DNA from: CAVPJC01 sp963705155 | GTDB taxonomy: Bacteria > Chloroflexota > Anaerolineae > Anaerolineales > UBA4823 | Length of the DNA stretch: 64,000 nt | NCBI GenBank assembly: GCA_963705155.1 | Contig: CAVPJC010000013.1 | Location: 186,001-250,000, forward strand | Direction: 5' to 3' | In this document: in pieces, positions 28,587-38,198 of the stretch | How the letters are laid out: each line of letters begins with the position of its first letter | Numbering within the stretch: position 1 is the first letter of the stretch | Program-made: the position numbers and the translations under genes | Notes under the pieces: generated by a model | Database searches by the model: none | What the model was told of the DNA's origin: nothing | The model's input: the letters and a program-made list of their open reading frames with translations, nothing else

Positions 28587-30062
28587 GTGAGGCCCGGTCC
28601 CCTGCTGCTGCTCGACATCGACGGGCTGCGGCCAGATGTGCTCCATACCGGGCTCATCCAGGGCAGGCTGCCTAATGTTGCGCGGCTACTCGGTGGTCAG
28701 GAGCTTAGTGCAGGCCTGCTGCATCCGCTGCTCGCGCCTGCTCCCAGCATCACCTTTACCTCGCAGGCCAGCCTGTTCACGGGCGAACACCCGGGAAAGC
28801 ACGGAATACCCGGCAACCAGTTTTTCGATCGGTTTGGCAGCCACAACCGGGGAGTTCCCCGGCATTATGCTTTCGATGTTGGCGATACGTTAGCTGTCGA
28901 CGATGCGGTGCGAGTATTCAACGATGGACTGGCTTCCAGTTGTTTGCAGGCTCCAACAATTTACGAGCTTCTTGCTGGGCGTGGTCTGCGATCGGTGGTC
29001 GCAGGGCACATGTACGCAAATGGTGCAGAATGGCTGCGTCCTGCCCTGACAGACCTGGCGCGTTTTACCAAAGGCGGTAATCTCTTTGGCCTGGAGGCAG
29101 CCGAATATGACCGCCGCACGCTTGAAAATGCGTTGGCGTATCTGAAGCGGCGTGGGCTGCCAGATATTTTGACCGTGTACTGGATGGGTGTGGATCACCA
29201 ATCCCATCATCATGGACCTGCTGCTCAGCTCGACTATCTTTCTGGCGTGCTGGATGCGATGATTGGCGAGCTGTGGACGGAAGTGGGGGCGAGTGCACCA
29301 TCAGGAACGCGCCCGCTGGTGGTATTGTTCTCGGATCATGGTCAGATTGGCGTGCCAGCCGATGACCGGCACTCTCTGCGCCTGGGTTTCCCCTTTGAGA
29401 GGGAAATGGGCCACCTGTTTGACGCGTTGGGATTGGATGTTCATGATTTTCCGGGTGAAGACCCGAATTGTGACGCGGTGGTTGCTTCCAACGGGGGCCT
29501 GGCTCACGTTTACCTGCAAAATCGCCGGGGTCACTGGGGAGATGCGCCAGATTTTGAACGGGATGTCCATCCGGTCGCTGGCGCTTTCTGGCAAGCGCAT
29601 GCCAATGGCAGCTATGCGGCAGAATTGCAAGGCGCAATAGCCGGTGTGCTGGCTCGAAATGTGGAGCGCGATGGCTGGCATGCGCCCTATTTTGCCCTGA
29701 CGCCGGATGGCGACCAGGTATCCCTCAGCGAATGGTTTGCTGCACAACCTGCAGATCTATACGTGGATCCTGTAAACAGGTTGAACTGCCTCGCAGGCCC
29801 GGGCAGCGGGGATTTGCTGCTCATCAGTAATTATTCTTCAGGTTTTTATTTTGCCCCACCGCTGGCGGGCATGCACGGCGGGCTGCACCCGGAAGATTCG
29901 TGGGCAACCTGTGCACTTGGCTGGCCAGACGTGCCCGCACAGGATTGGATGCATGTCAGGGAGGTTTTTCAATCTGCTATTTCAACCCGCTGCCAGGCAG
30001 AAGGCAACCGCATGGCGTCGGTCGCCGACCTGTTCACCGGTTTGATGGCGCTTCAGGATTAA
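28587..30062 (+). CDS. alkaline phosphatase superfamily/nucleotide pyrophosphatase-like phosphodiesterase
   Basis: 491 residues beginning at a GTG three bases after the cyclase stop. The superfamily core is visible: LLLLDIDGLRPDVL (first metal Asp), the catalytic Thr in TFTSQASLFTGEHPGKHGIPGN, VYWMGVDHQSHHHGP and LFSDHGQIG (metal Asp/His pairs). These residues match nucleotide pyrophosphatase/phosphodiesterases. No signal peptide is visible at this start, so it appears cytoplasmic, unlike many relatives. It forms the end of the GNAT-racemase-cyclase run and converges on rnpB. Confidence 0.83.
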   Translation: MRPGPLLLLDIDGLRPDVLHTGLIQGRLPNVARLLGGQELSAGLLHPLLAPAPSITFTSQASLFTGEHPGKHGIPGNQFFDRFGSHNRGVPRHYAFDVGDTLAVDDAVRVFNDGLASSCLQAPTIYELLAGRGLRSVVAGHMYANGAEWLRPALTDLARFTKGGNLFGLEAAEYDRRTLENALAYLKRRGLPDILTVYWMGVDHQSHHHGPAAQLDYLSGVLDAMIGELWTEVGASAPSGTRPLVVLFSDHGQIGVPADDRHSLRLGFPFEREMGHLFDALGLDVHDFPGEDPNCDAVVASNGGLAHVYLQNRRGHWGDAPDFERDVHPVAGAFWQAHANGSYAAELQGAIAGVLARNVERDGWHAPYFALTPDGDQVSLSEWFAAQPADLYVDPVNRLNCLAGPGSGDLLLISNYSSGFYFAPPLAGMHGGLHPEDSWATCALGWPDVPAQDWMHVREVFQSAISTRCQAEGNRMASVADLFTGLMALQD

Positions 30063-30066
30063 GTTG

Positions 30067-30476
30067 TTCCCCAGGCCAGCCTGTAAGCCGCATTCTGTAA
30101 GGCAGGAATCCCTGCCCCGGCGACCATCTCTCTGGGATGCGCCTCTCGGCGCACCTCGTGCAGCCTACCCGGAACTGCGGTCCTCAAAGGGACCAGGAGA
30201 CGAACAGCCTCCTGAGAGGAATCCTCTCATCATTCCTGCTTGGCCTTGCTCCCAACGGGGGTTGCCTGGCCGCCGCATTGCTGCGGACGCCGGTGGTCTC
30301 TTACACCACCGTTTCACCCTTGCCGTTTCCGGCGGTTTGTTTCTGTGGCCCATTCCGGCAGGTAACCTGGCTGCGCCAGACCCCCGCCCCGGACGTTATC
30401 CGGCGTTGTGTTCTACGGAGTGCGGACTTTCCTCCAGATGGTAATCCATCCAGCGGTCGCCCGGCCGGCCTGAGGA
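30067..30476 (-). ncRNA. rnpB: RNase P RNA, bacterial type A
   Basis: The minus strand carries the diagnostic conserved blocks: GAGGAAAGTCCGCACTCC near the 5' end, an ACAGAAA element (CCACAGAAACAAACCGCC) in the middle, and a GGCTTACAG 3' end. The 5' CTCAGGCCGGCC can pair with the 3' GGCTGGCCTGGGG to close helix P1. About 410 nt, normal for type A. It is the catalytic RNA that trims tRNA 5' leaders. Several long open frames here are chance frames over the RNA. Exact ends are estimated from P1 and the promoter. Confidence 0.95.
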
Positions 30477-30482
30477 GCTTTC

Positions 30483-30511
30483 ATCATACACCGGTGAGAA
30501 GCTCTTGTCAA
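30483..30511 (-). promoter_or_regulatory. rnpB promoter
   Basis: On the minus strand a perfect TTGACA (30511-30506) and TATGAT (30488-30483) are separated by 17 bp, placing the start of the RNA near 30476. Confidence 0.88.
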
Positions 30512-30601
30512 TTCCGCCCGTTTTTTGCTGGACAAAAACAGCAACCTCATGTAAAATAATGCGCCGCAAGTACGGCAAAGGATTTTTTTGGAGGCAATGC
30601 T

Positions 30602-30865
30602 TTGGCTAATATTAAGTCTGCAATCAAGCGCAACCGGCAAAATGAGAAGCGCCGAATTCGCAACCGCATTTTTAAGGGTGCCGCTCGCACCTCTGTGAAA
30701 AAGGCGCGCGCCGCAATCGAAACCGGCGATGCTGCTGTTGCCCTCCAGGCGACATTGGATGCGATCAGGTCTCTGGATAAGGGAGCGGCAAAGGGCATTT
30801 TACACAAGAACAATGCCGCCCGCCGCAAGAGCCGCCTGATGCGCCGCCTGGCTCAAATCAAATAA
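30602..30865 (+). CDS. rpsT: 30S ribosomal protein S20
   Basis: 87 residues, basic and helical: ANIKSAIKRNRQNEKRR at the N-terminus, AIRSLDKGAAKGILHKNNAARRKSRL toward the C-terminus. These are standard S20 features binding the 16S rRNA 5' domain. The start is TTG at 30602 with GGAGG upstream; a nearby ATG at 30598 is out of frame. Followed by an intrinsic terminator, so probably monocistronic. Confidence 0.97.
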   Translation: MANIKSAIKRNRQNEKRRIRNRIFKGAARTSVKKARAAIETGDAAVALQATLDAIRSLDKGAAKGILHKNNAARRKSRLMRRLAQIK

Positions 30866-30964
30866 GCTCATTCATCTTTCCGGAAATGCGTCTCGTAACC
30901 AGCTTATCCGTTGGTCGGGAGCTGTCTTCCGGTTTACTTAGTGCAACCCCCCGGCAGATACGCC

Positions 30965-30994
30965 AGCGGGAGCTGATCGAGCTCCCGCTTTTTG
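30965..30994 (+). terminator. intrinsic terminator after rpsT
   Basis: AGCGGGAGCT pairs with AGCTCCCGCT around a short GATCG loop and is followed by TTTTT. A TATAAT box at 31000-31005, directly behind it, is the likely -10 of argS. Confidence 0.88.
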
Positions 30995-31062
30995 CGTGTT
31001 ATAATCCCTCCCTGGCGTGAAAACGCTCATCGAACCGACCTGCCACTGGTACAGGATGGCCT

Positions 31063-32882
31063 ATGTTTCAAGCTCAACAACAAGACGTTGAAATCCGAAT
31101 CCGGGCATATTGCCAGGACACCGGGCTTCCTGAACCAGCAACCATTCCTTGGAACGCCATACCGTTTGCCGGGGAATGGGGCATTTCCACCTCTTTCTTC
31201 CAATTAGCTGCTCAAGAAGCTCGAACTCGTAAAAGAAAAAACCGGGCAGAGCATCAGCGTAGGCCAGCGCGCGCAGGAGATCGCCAGCGCAATGGCTGCA
31301 GACCTGGGACTGCCGCAGGGCTTTGCGCGGGTTGAAGCGGTTAAGGGCTACCTGAACCTGTATTTCGCCACGCCGGTTTACACCAGGCATGTGATCAATT
31401 CAGTCCTCGACCAGGGCCAGGATTTTGGCCGTGGTTCCAGCAAGGGTGAGCGGGTCATGGTTGAGTACGCCCAACCGAACACACACCATTCTTTTCATAT
31501 CGGGCATGCACGCAATGCTTTACTGGGTGAAGCCCTGGCCCGCCTGGTTGACTTTGCAGGTTATGACACGATTCGCGCCTCATACCCGGGCGATATTGGT
31601 CTGGGTGTCATCACCATCATCTGGGCTTACAAAAAGTTCTATTTTGGCCAGGAGCCTGAGGGTATCCACGAGCGTGGTCAATGGCTGCTGAAGATCTATG
31701 TAGAAGCCAATAATCTCCTGACACCCCGCGAGAACGAAACGCCCGACGAGAAATCTGTTCGTGAAGGCTATGAGGCTGAACGGCGCGAACTGTACCGGCG
31801 TTGGGATGCGGGCGACCCGGAAGTGCGGTCTTTATGGAAAATGACCCGACAATGGAGCCTGGACGAGCTGCGCGATATCCTGGATATTTTGGACATCCAC
31901 ATTGACGTCTGGTTCTATGAAAGTGAAGTGGACGAACCCTCAAAAGCGATTGTGGAAGAGCTGATCGCGCCGCGGAATTGCGGATGATGAACGTCCACAG
32001 GGTGGCGCGGTGATTGTTAAAATCGATGAAAAACTTGGACTGAAGAAAGAAAAATACCGCACCAATATTATCCTGCGATCCGACGGCACCACGCTGTATT
32101 TAACCAAAGATCTGGCCCTGGCAAAAGAAAAGTTTGAGAAATACCATGTCGACCGCTCGATTTATGTAATCGATGTACGCCAGAGCCTGCATATGCAGCA
32201 AACTTTCAAGATCCTGGAACTTTGGGGATTTCCACAGGCGGCCAAGTGCTACCATCTGGGATATGGATTTGTCAGTTTGCCTGAAGGGGCCATGTCGGCG
32301 CGCAAGGGACGCCTGGTATTATTCAAAGATGTGGCTGATGAAGCCGTACGCAGGGTGCTGGCTGTAATTGCTCAAAAAAGCCCGGATATGCCCGTGGAAG
32401 ATCAGGCAGTTGTTGCCCGCCAGATTGGACTAGGCGCGCTGGCATATGCCATGCTCTCGGTGGATAACAACAAAGATATCGTTTTTGAGATGGACGCTGC
32501 CCTCAACTTTGATGGCCATACCGCTCCCTATATTCAAAATGCCTATGTGCGTGCGAACAGCATTCTGCGGAAAGCTGGCGCTGACCTGCCTGACAGCGAT
32601 TTTGAGTATGAATTATCATCCCACGAGATCCAGTTGATTGAGCTTCTTTCTCAATTTCCGGCGACGGTTCAGGCAGCGGCGGCTGAATACAGGCCGCTGG
32701 TGATCGCCAATTTTGCGTATGAGCTTGCGAGTACATTTCATAGTTTTTATCACGTTGTCCCCGTCCTGCAGGCAGATTCGGATGCAGCTCGCTGTGGTCG
32801 GATCAGGCTTGTTGCGGCTGCCCGCCAGGTGCTGGCAAACGCCCTGCGTTTGCTGGTCATCCAGGCGCCAACGGTGATGTGA
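31063..32882 (+). CDS. argS: arginyl-tRNA synthetase (two frame breaks)
   Basis: About 606 residues after joining three frames. The N-terminal domain begins MFQAQQQDVEIRIRAY and has FAGEWGISTSFFQLA. After a break near 31215 the sequence continues KLELVKEKTGQS and the class I signature PNTHHSFHIGHARNALLG. After a second break near 31971 (an extra C) it continues IADDERPQGGAVIVKI, YLTKDLALAKEKF, SVDNNKDIVFEMD and an anticodon-binding helical domain. The KMSKS position reads MSARKG, so the loop is altered, as in many ArgRS. It charges tRNA-Arg and is essential, which argues that the breaks are sequencing errors. A terminator follows. Confidence 0.93.
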
Positions 32883-32899
32883 ATTTGTTTTAGATGACA

Positions 32900-32930
32900 G
32901 GTTGAAAGTGGTAAAACTTTCAACCTTTTA
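32900..32930 (+). terminator. intrinsic terminator after argS
   Basis: GGTTGAAAGT pairs perfectly with ACTTTCAACC and is followed by a TTTTATTTT tract, directly after the argS stop. Confidence 0.85.
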
Positions 32931-32960
32931 TTTTCAACTCAATAGAATAAAGGAGAATGT

Positions 32961-34279
32961 ATGTCCCCGATCAAAACCCTCATCATGGGAGCCGCCGGCC
33001 GTGACTTCCACAACTTCAATGTCTATTTTCGCGATAACCCGGATTATGAGGTCGTTGCTTTTACAGCTACCCAGATCCCGGATATTGAGGGCCGTACGTA
33101 TCCTGCTGAGCTTGCGGGGAAACTTTACCCGTCTGGTATACCCATCTTTGCGGAGAGCGAGCTGGTCAAACTTATCGGGGAAAAGCACGTGGACCAGGTC
33201 ATTTTTGCTTACAGCGACGTGCCGCATGAGTATGTCATGCACAAAGCCTCCACTGTCCTGGCTGCCGGGGCTGATTTTCGCCTGATGGGGTTGAAGAATA
33301 CACAAATAAAGTCCAGTAAACCGGTGGTTTCCGTGTGCGCCGTTCGCACCGGGTCGGGCAAGAGCCAGACTACCCGCCGAGTGTCCCTGATCCTGCGAAA
33401 AATGGGCTATAAAGTTGCGGCTATCCGCCACCCCATGCCCTATGGTGATCTCGTCAAACAAGCTGTGCAGCGTTTTGCGGATTACAAAGATCTGGAAAAG
33501 CATGACTGCACCATCGAGGAGCGCGAAGAATATGAGCCGCACCTGGATAATGGCGTGATTGTGTATGCGGGTGTGGATTATGAACGCATCCTGCGCCAGG
33601 CCGAGCAGGAGGTGGATATCATCTTATGGGATGGCGGAAATAACGACTTCCCCTTCTACGTTTCCGACTTGAAAATTGTTGTTGCCGACCCACACCGCCC
33701 CGGCCATGAGCTCACCTATCATCCCGGCGAGACCAATTCGCGTAACGCAGATGTTATCGTCATCAACAAGGTGGATACTGCCTCAGCCGATGCCGTGATC
33801 AAAGTGCGAGAGAACTTGCGGGTATTAAACCCGGACGCTTTGATCATTGAGGCGGCCTCCCCCTGTTTGTCGATGACCCGGCGGCGATCCGCGGCAAGCG
33901 CGTGCTGGTTGTTGAAGACGGCCCCACTCTCACACATGGCGAAATGGCTTATGGCGCCGGCTGGGTGGCGGCCAAACGTTTTGGAGCTGCTGAAATTGTA
34001 GACCCACGCCCGTACGCGATGGGCTCGATCCAGGCAACTTACGCAAAATACCCCACAACGGGTACTGTATTACCTGCTATGGGCTACGGCGCTCAGCAGA
34101 CGAAGGAGTTGGAGGAGACAATCAATCGGGCGGAAGCCGACCTGGTGCTGATTGGCACACCCATTGACCTGAACCGTATTATCAAGATCAACAAACCCAG
34201 CCAGCGTGTCCGCTATGAGCTTCAAGAAATCGGGCAGCCGACACTTGAAGATGTGCTGAAAGCCAGGTTTGGTAAATAA
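32961..34279 (+). CDS. cyclic 2,3-diphosphoglycerate synthetase-like P-loop GTPase (one frame break)
   Basis: About 439 residues after joining two frames near 33863. An N-terminal Rossmann-like domain starts KTLIMGAAGRDFHNFN. Then comes a P-loop variant VCAVRTGSGKSQTTRRV, a Walker B-like IILWDGGNNDFPFY and the guanine-type motif VINKVD. The C-terminal part has LVVEDGPTLTHGEMAYGAG. This architecture matches COG2403, which includes the archaeal cyclic 2,3-diphosphoglycerate synthetase. Bacterial members are of uncertain function, so I do not claim that product. It is a single gene with AAGGAG upstream and no obvious partners. Confidence 0.82.
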
Positions 34280-34399
34280 TGATGATTATCCCAGCCGCAA
34301 TCTGAAAGGCTTTCGAATCATAAATTACAAATGCCGGGGCACATCCTGCGAGATTGGGATTGCCCTGGCGTTGCTTTTCCTCCATATGACAGACAGGTT

Positions 34400-35663
34400 A
34401 TGCCAATACTAAACTGGCCAACAAAATCCATACCCAAGCACCTGGATGCCAGAACTCGAACTGGATAGCATCACCTTTCCAAATGGTTCGGGTTATCCGG
34501 CTGCGCCTGCTGGTGACCGGCTGGTGTTTGGAGACAACCTGGCGGCGATGTGGGCCTTGCTGCCAGAGTATGAGGGCCGGATCGATTTAAATTTATACGG
34601 ATCCCCCATTTTTTTCAAACCGGCGTTATCCAGCGCGGGTCGGCCGGGAAGAAGATTCGCGGCGACCGCAGGAGTGGAAACTGGCCGAGGGTTATCCTGA
34701 CAACTGGCCCAGCCTGGATGCGTATCTGGATATGATCTACCCTCGCCTGGTCTTGATGCACCGCTTGCTGGCGCCTCACGGCACACTCTACCTGCATCTG
34801 GATTGGCACGCCAGCGCACACGCACGCCTGCTGCTCGATGAGATTTTTGGTCCCGATCGTTTACTCAACGAAATCATCTGGGTTTATCATGGCCCTTCCC
34901 CGATACGAAGCGCTTTCAATCGCAAACACGATAATATCCTGGTGTATACCAAGGGTGACGATTATATTTTTAATGTGGATGATGTTCGCCAGCCATACAA
35001 TCCAAATACCGTAAAGACATTTGCTTCTTCGTCCAAGGCTGGTTTTGGAAAAGTTCCAGATCTGGAACGGGGGAAGGTGCCTGAGGATTGGTGGTACTTC
35101 CCGGTTGTTGCCCGCCTGCACAGCGAGCGAAGCGGGTACCCCACCCAGAAACCAGAAGCACTGCTCAACCGCATTGTTCGTGCTTCCTCTCATACCGGAA
35201 GCCTGGTTGCCGATTTCTTCTGTGGATCGGGAACTTTGCCTGTTGTGGCTTCAAGGTTGGGTCGCCGCTACCTGTGTGGGGATATAACCCGGCGGGCAAT
35301 CTTTACAACACGCTCACGGCTGGTGCAGGCGGGTGCTGCGCCATTCCAAATATGTCATGCCCTGGGTGGCGCCAATCCCCCGTTCAATAATTCGGCGAGT
35401 AGTTAACGCCCGAGATCAGATTTCAGCTCTCACCGGATGGTTGTACCGTATCGATTGACCAGGCTACAACCGATCTTTTAGAATACTGGGAGATTGACCC
35501 GCACTGGGATGGGCAGATATTCCGCAGCGCAGTGCAGGCATGCAGCCCAAAGCGCAAAGGACACCTGGCTTCCAGCCTGCAACTTCCGGAAAATATGTCA
35601 TCATCCCGGATGGCAGTCCGGTTTGTGACCGTCAGCGGCGAACAACACCTTTGCGTTATCTGA
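34400..35663 (+). CDS. solitary N6/N4 DNA methyltransferase, COG2189-like (about three frame breaks)
   Basis: The probable start MPILNWPTKSIPKHLDA (ATG 34400) joins near 34445 to LELDSITFPNGSG, with motif-like RLVFGDNLAAM. Near 34588 an extra A breaks the catalytic region, which rejoined reads IYTDPPF (motif IV). The rest has a long target-recognition stretch, TQKPEALLNRIV and motif I DFFCGSGT, so the order is that of beta-type enzymes. After a third break near 35400 a C-terminal domain follows: TPEIRFQLSPDG to SGEQHLCVI. It methylates adenine or cytosine in an unknown site. No restriction gene is adjacent. Confidence 0.78.
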
Positions 35664-35820
35664 TTTCCCAAAGCCAATCCTTAGAACTCCGATCATCAGC
35701 GAGCATAGAATGAGGAACTGAAGACCAATCATGAAAAATAGATTGCATAAATCAGTCATTTAAGGTAAATTATATCCATCTGAACGTGGGTGGATAGCTT
35801 TCACGGCATTCTTCCAGGCA

Positions 35821-36075
35821 CACATTTCATTTGAACCCGGACCACCTGTTGGATCCATACATAAATTTTTGGTTTTGTGAGATGTTGATTGCGCACAGCA
35901 AATCGCCAATCCATTGACCGGCATCCAGGATATAGCATCCAGCTTAGCCTTTTATGATGATGACCGGACCCTGCTTATTGGCGGCGATACTGAATTACTT
36001 GCTTTGTGACGGCTGGATAACTGGTTTGACCTGGCCTGCAAGTACAGCCAGTGCAACCGCAGCGCGGCAGTGTGA
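35821..36075 (+). pseudogene. decayed C-terminus of a WD40-repeat (nSTAND-type) protein
   Basis: One frame reads HISFEPGPPVGSIHKFLVL-stop-DVD, then CAQQIANPLTGIQDIASSLA, FYDDDRTLLIGGDTELLAL-stop-RLD, and NWFDLACKYSQ to a final TGA at 36073. This matches the closing WD40 blades and tail (LWDV...PLTGH...SLAF...DGRTL...LWDxD...LACR) of bacterial nSTAND/WD40 proteins as I remember them. Both internal stops (35878-35880 and 36007-36009) are TGA exactly where TGG (Trp) is expected. Upstream the frame loses similarity. The gap 35664-36151 otherwise holds nothing I can support. Confidence 0.6.
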
Positions 36076-36151
36076 CAACAATTTTTTAATTAAGAGACAT
36101 ATCGCCAGACGTGCCCGGGTGGCCATCTGGTAAGTGAAAGGTGGATAGGTT

Positions 36152-37753
36152 ATGGCGAGCAAAGCGGAAACCAGTTTTGACGACCGGTCAGATACCCTGG
36201 TGTTCAATGGCGTTGATGGCGCCAGTGGATCTTATTTGCTACCTGAAATGACGCCTGCCCAAATTTCAGGCCTGGCGCAAGGTTTTACCCTTGCTGAGAC
36301 TGAGCTGGATGAGATTAAGCGCCGGGTTTACGATCTTAAAAACCCGCATGCCGGCGTGGAAGCTGATGCCCGCGAGCTGAGCGAGACAGGTTGGGGTGTG
36401 ATTTTTACGCACGATGCAGGTCAGGAACTGGTGGAAGCGCTCACACCATTATTAGACATGCGCCGTGCGCAGGCTGGCGAGCGCTTCAAGGTTTTCAGTA
36501 ACTCAGATGGATACCGTCCAGGCGAATCGAAGTCGGATTTTCTTGAAAGACACGGCATGGGACCCGGGCCTGCCAACCCTGATAAAGTGCCTTATTACCT
36601 GCTCATCGTTGGAGGACCGGAGGCCATCCCGTTTTCATTTCAATACCAACTGGATGTCCAATATGCTGTTGGGCGGGTGGCATTTGATACTCTGGAAGAG
36701 TATGCGATATATGCTCAAAGCGTTCTTCAATCCGAAAAAGCAGTCAAGACCCCTCCGAGAGCGACTTTCTTCGGCGTCGCCAATCCCGATGATCGGGCTA
36801 CCGGGCTGAGTTCTGAATACCTGGTGAAACCTCTGGCAGAAAATTTGAACCAGAAGATAGCCCAATGGGCGGCGCTTTCCCAGTCTGCAGGGGGAGCCGC
36901 GCGTTTACCAGCCTGGGAAATTCAGACCCAGACAAAAGAGCAAGCCACAAAACAAGGATTGAGCCAGCTCCTGGAAGGCCCCAATGCTCCGGGATTGCTT
37001 TTTTCGGCAAGCCATGGGATTGCTTTCCCCAATGGTCACGAAAAACAACTGCCACACCAGGGCGCGCTCATCTGCCAGGATTGGCCCGGACCGCAATTGT
37101 GGCGCGGGCCGCTTTCAGAAGATTTTTATTTTGCTGCAGATGATCTGAGCTCAAATGCAAATTTGCTGGGTTCGATGGCTTTCTTCTTTGCGTGTTATGG
37201 CGCTGGAACGCCCAGGCAAGATGAATTTGCCAGGCAGATATTTACCGACCAGCCGGAACACCGTGAGATAGCCCCCCATGATTTTGTCGCCCGGCTGCCG
37301 CAGCGAATGCTCAGTTTACCCAGAGGGGGAGCGCTGGCTGTGGTTGGACATGTCGAGCGCGCCTGGGGGGTCTCTTTTCTCTGGGGGCAGGCCGGACCAC
37401 AGCTCCAGGTTTTTCAGGATTGTTTCGAGCGATTGGTCAAAGGAAATTATCCAGTAGGCTACGCTCTGGAGGTATTCAACAACCGCTATGCTGAAATATC
37501 CTCGGACTTAAGTATGAGGATCAACGAGATTCGAAACTTCAATAAAAAGCCAGATGACATGGTGCTGGCTAATCTCTGGACTGCAAACAATGACGCCCGC
37601 AATTACATCCTGTTGGGCGACCCGGCGGTGAGATTAAACCTTGCCTCGGATGTGGACAGCGCCGCACAACGTGATGTGCTGCCAGAGCTTTTTACGGTTT
37701 CTGGAAAATCTGGTGGCGTCGTTGCCAGCAGCGTGATAAATCGCTTCTACTGA
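36152..37753 (+). CDS. caspase/gingipain-fold (clan CD) cysteine peptidase-like protein
   Basis: 533 residues, unbroken. After an N-terminal region of about 110 residues comes a C25-like core: YYLLIVGGPEAIPFSFQYQL, then LLFSASHGIAF with His288, then GSMAFFFACYGAGTP with Cys348. Their order and 60-residue spacing fit the His-Cys dyad of clan CD peptidases (caspases, gingipains, CHAT). RGGALAVVGHVERAWG and NYILLGDPAVRL follow, as in C25 proteins. No signal peptide is visible, so it probably acts in the cytoplasm, unlike secreted gingipains. It is the first gene of a five-gene operon. Fold and dyad are inferred from motifs; substrate specificity is unknown. Confidence 0.72.
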   Translation: MASKAETSFDDRSDTLVFNGVDGASGSYLLPEMTPAQISGLAQGFTLAETELDEIKRRVYDLKNPHAGVEADARELSETGWGVIFTHDAGQELVEALTPLLDMRRAQAGERFKVFSNSDGYRPGESKSDFLERHGMGPGPANPDKVPYYLLIVGGPEAIPFSFQYQLDVQYAVGRVAFDTLEEYAIYAQSVLQSEKAVKTPPRATFFGVANPDDRATGLSSEYLVKPLAENLNQKIAQWAALSQSAGGAARLPAWEIQTQTKEQATKQGLSQLLEGPNAPGLLFSASHGIAFPNGHEKQLPHQGALICQDWPGPQLWRGPLSEDFYFAADDLSSNANLLGSMAFFFACYGAGTPRQDEFARQIFTDQPEHREIAPHDFVARLPQRMLSLPRGGALAVVGHVERAWGVSFLWGQAGPQLQVFQDCFERLVKGNYPVGYALEVFNNRYAEISSDLSMRINEIRNFNKKPDDMVLANLWTANNDARNYILLGDPAVRLNLASDVDSAAQRDVLPELFTVSGKSGGVVASSVINRFY

Positions 37754-37825
37754 ACCTGTAAATGGTGGACAGCAGCTGCCGCCCGGTAAGGGAGGAGCAG
37801 AGACTGCAGCCAGGATTACGGTTTA

Positions 37826-38198
37826 ATGGAGAGCTTTAAGCAGGCACAAACCGGCTTAAGTTCATCCTTGCAAAACTTTGTGAGCCGTCTGGGTGATTTT
37901 TTGAGCAGAGCCATCGATGAAGCTGCCAACCTAGAAATTGCTACCTACATCAGCGACGAAATGGATTCTGTTAAGTTCGAAGGCGGAAAATTCACCGGAG
38001 CCCGGCTGCGGGCACTGACCCGAATCGCAATTGATGGCGATACTCTGATTTGCGTTCCCCAGGAGGACGGCGAGCTGGATTTGGATTTGTGGAAAATTCA
38101 CATGGATATGGTCCGAACAGGCACAGATCAGCCGCGCTGAGCTGTTGAAAACTGTTGTCTCCACTGCCACCGGACTTGTGGATCTGTTAAAGCCGTGA
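37826..38198 (+). CDS. small soluble protein of the peptidase operon (one frame break)
   Basis: About 123 residues. It begins MESFKQAQTGLSSSLQ with a helical N-terminus, then a compact middle part ALTRIAIDGDTLICVPQEDG and LDLDLWKIHMDMV. After one frame change near 38118 it ends AQISRAELLKTVVSTATGL. No Cys cluster, membrane helix or known enzyme motif is visible. The stop overlaps the GTG of the next gene by GTGA, which supports both the frame correction and coupled translation. I do not recognise the family. Confidence 0.65.

Noticed and set aside
30064..30559. Several open frames of 60-140 codons
   Set aside because: They overlie the RNase P RNA, whose conserved blocks and promoter explain the region.
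35860..36075. TGA read as tryptophan in this organism
   Set aside because: TGA is used as a normal stop in several intact or overlapping genes of the window, such as the brnT/brnA and ATPase/permease ATGA junctions.
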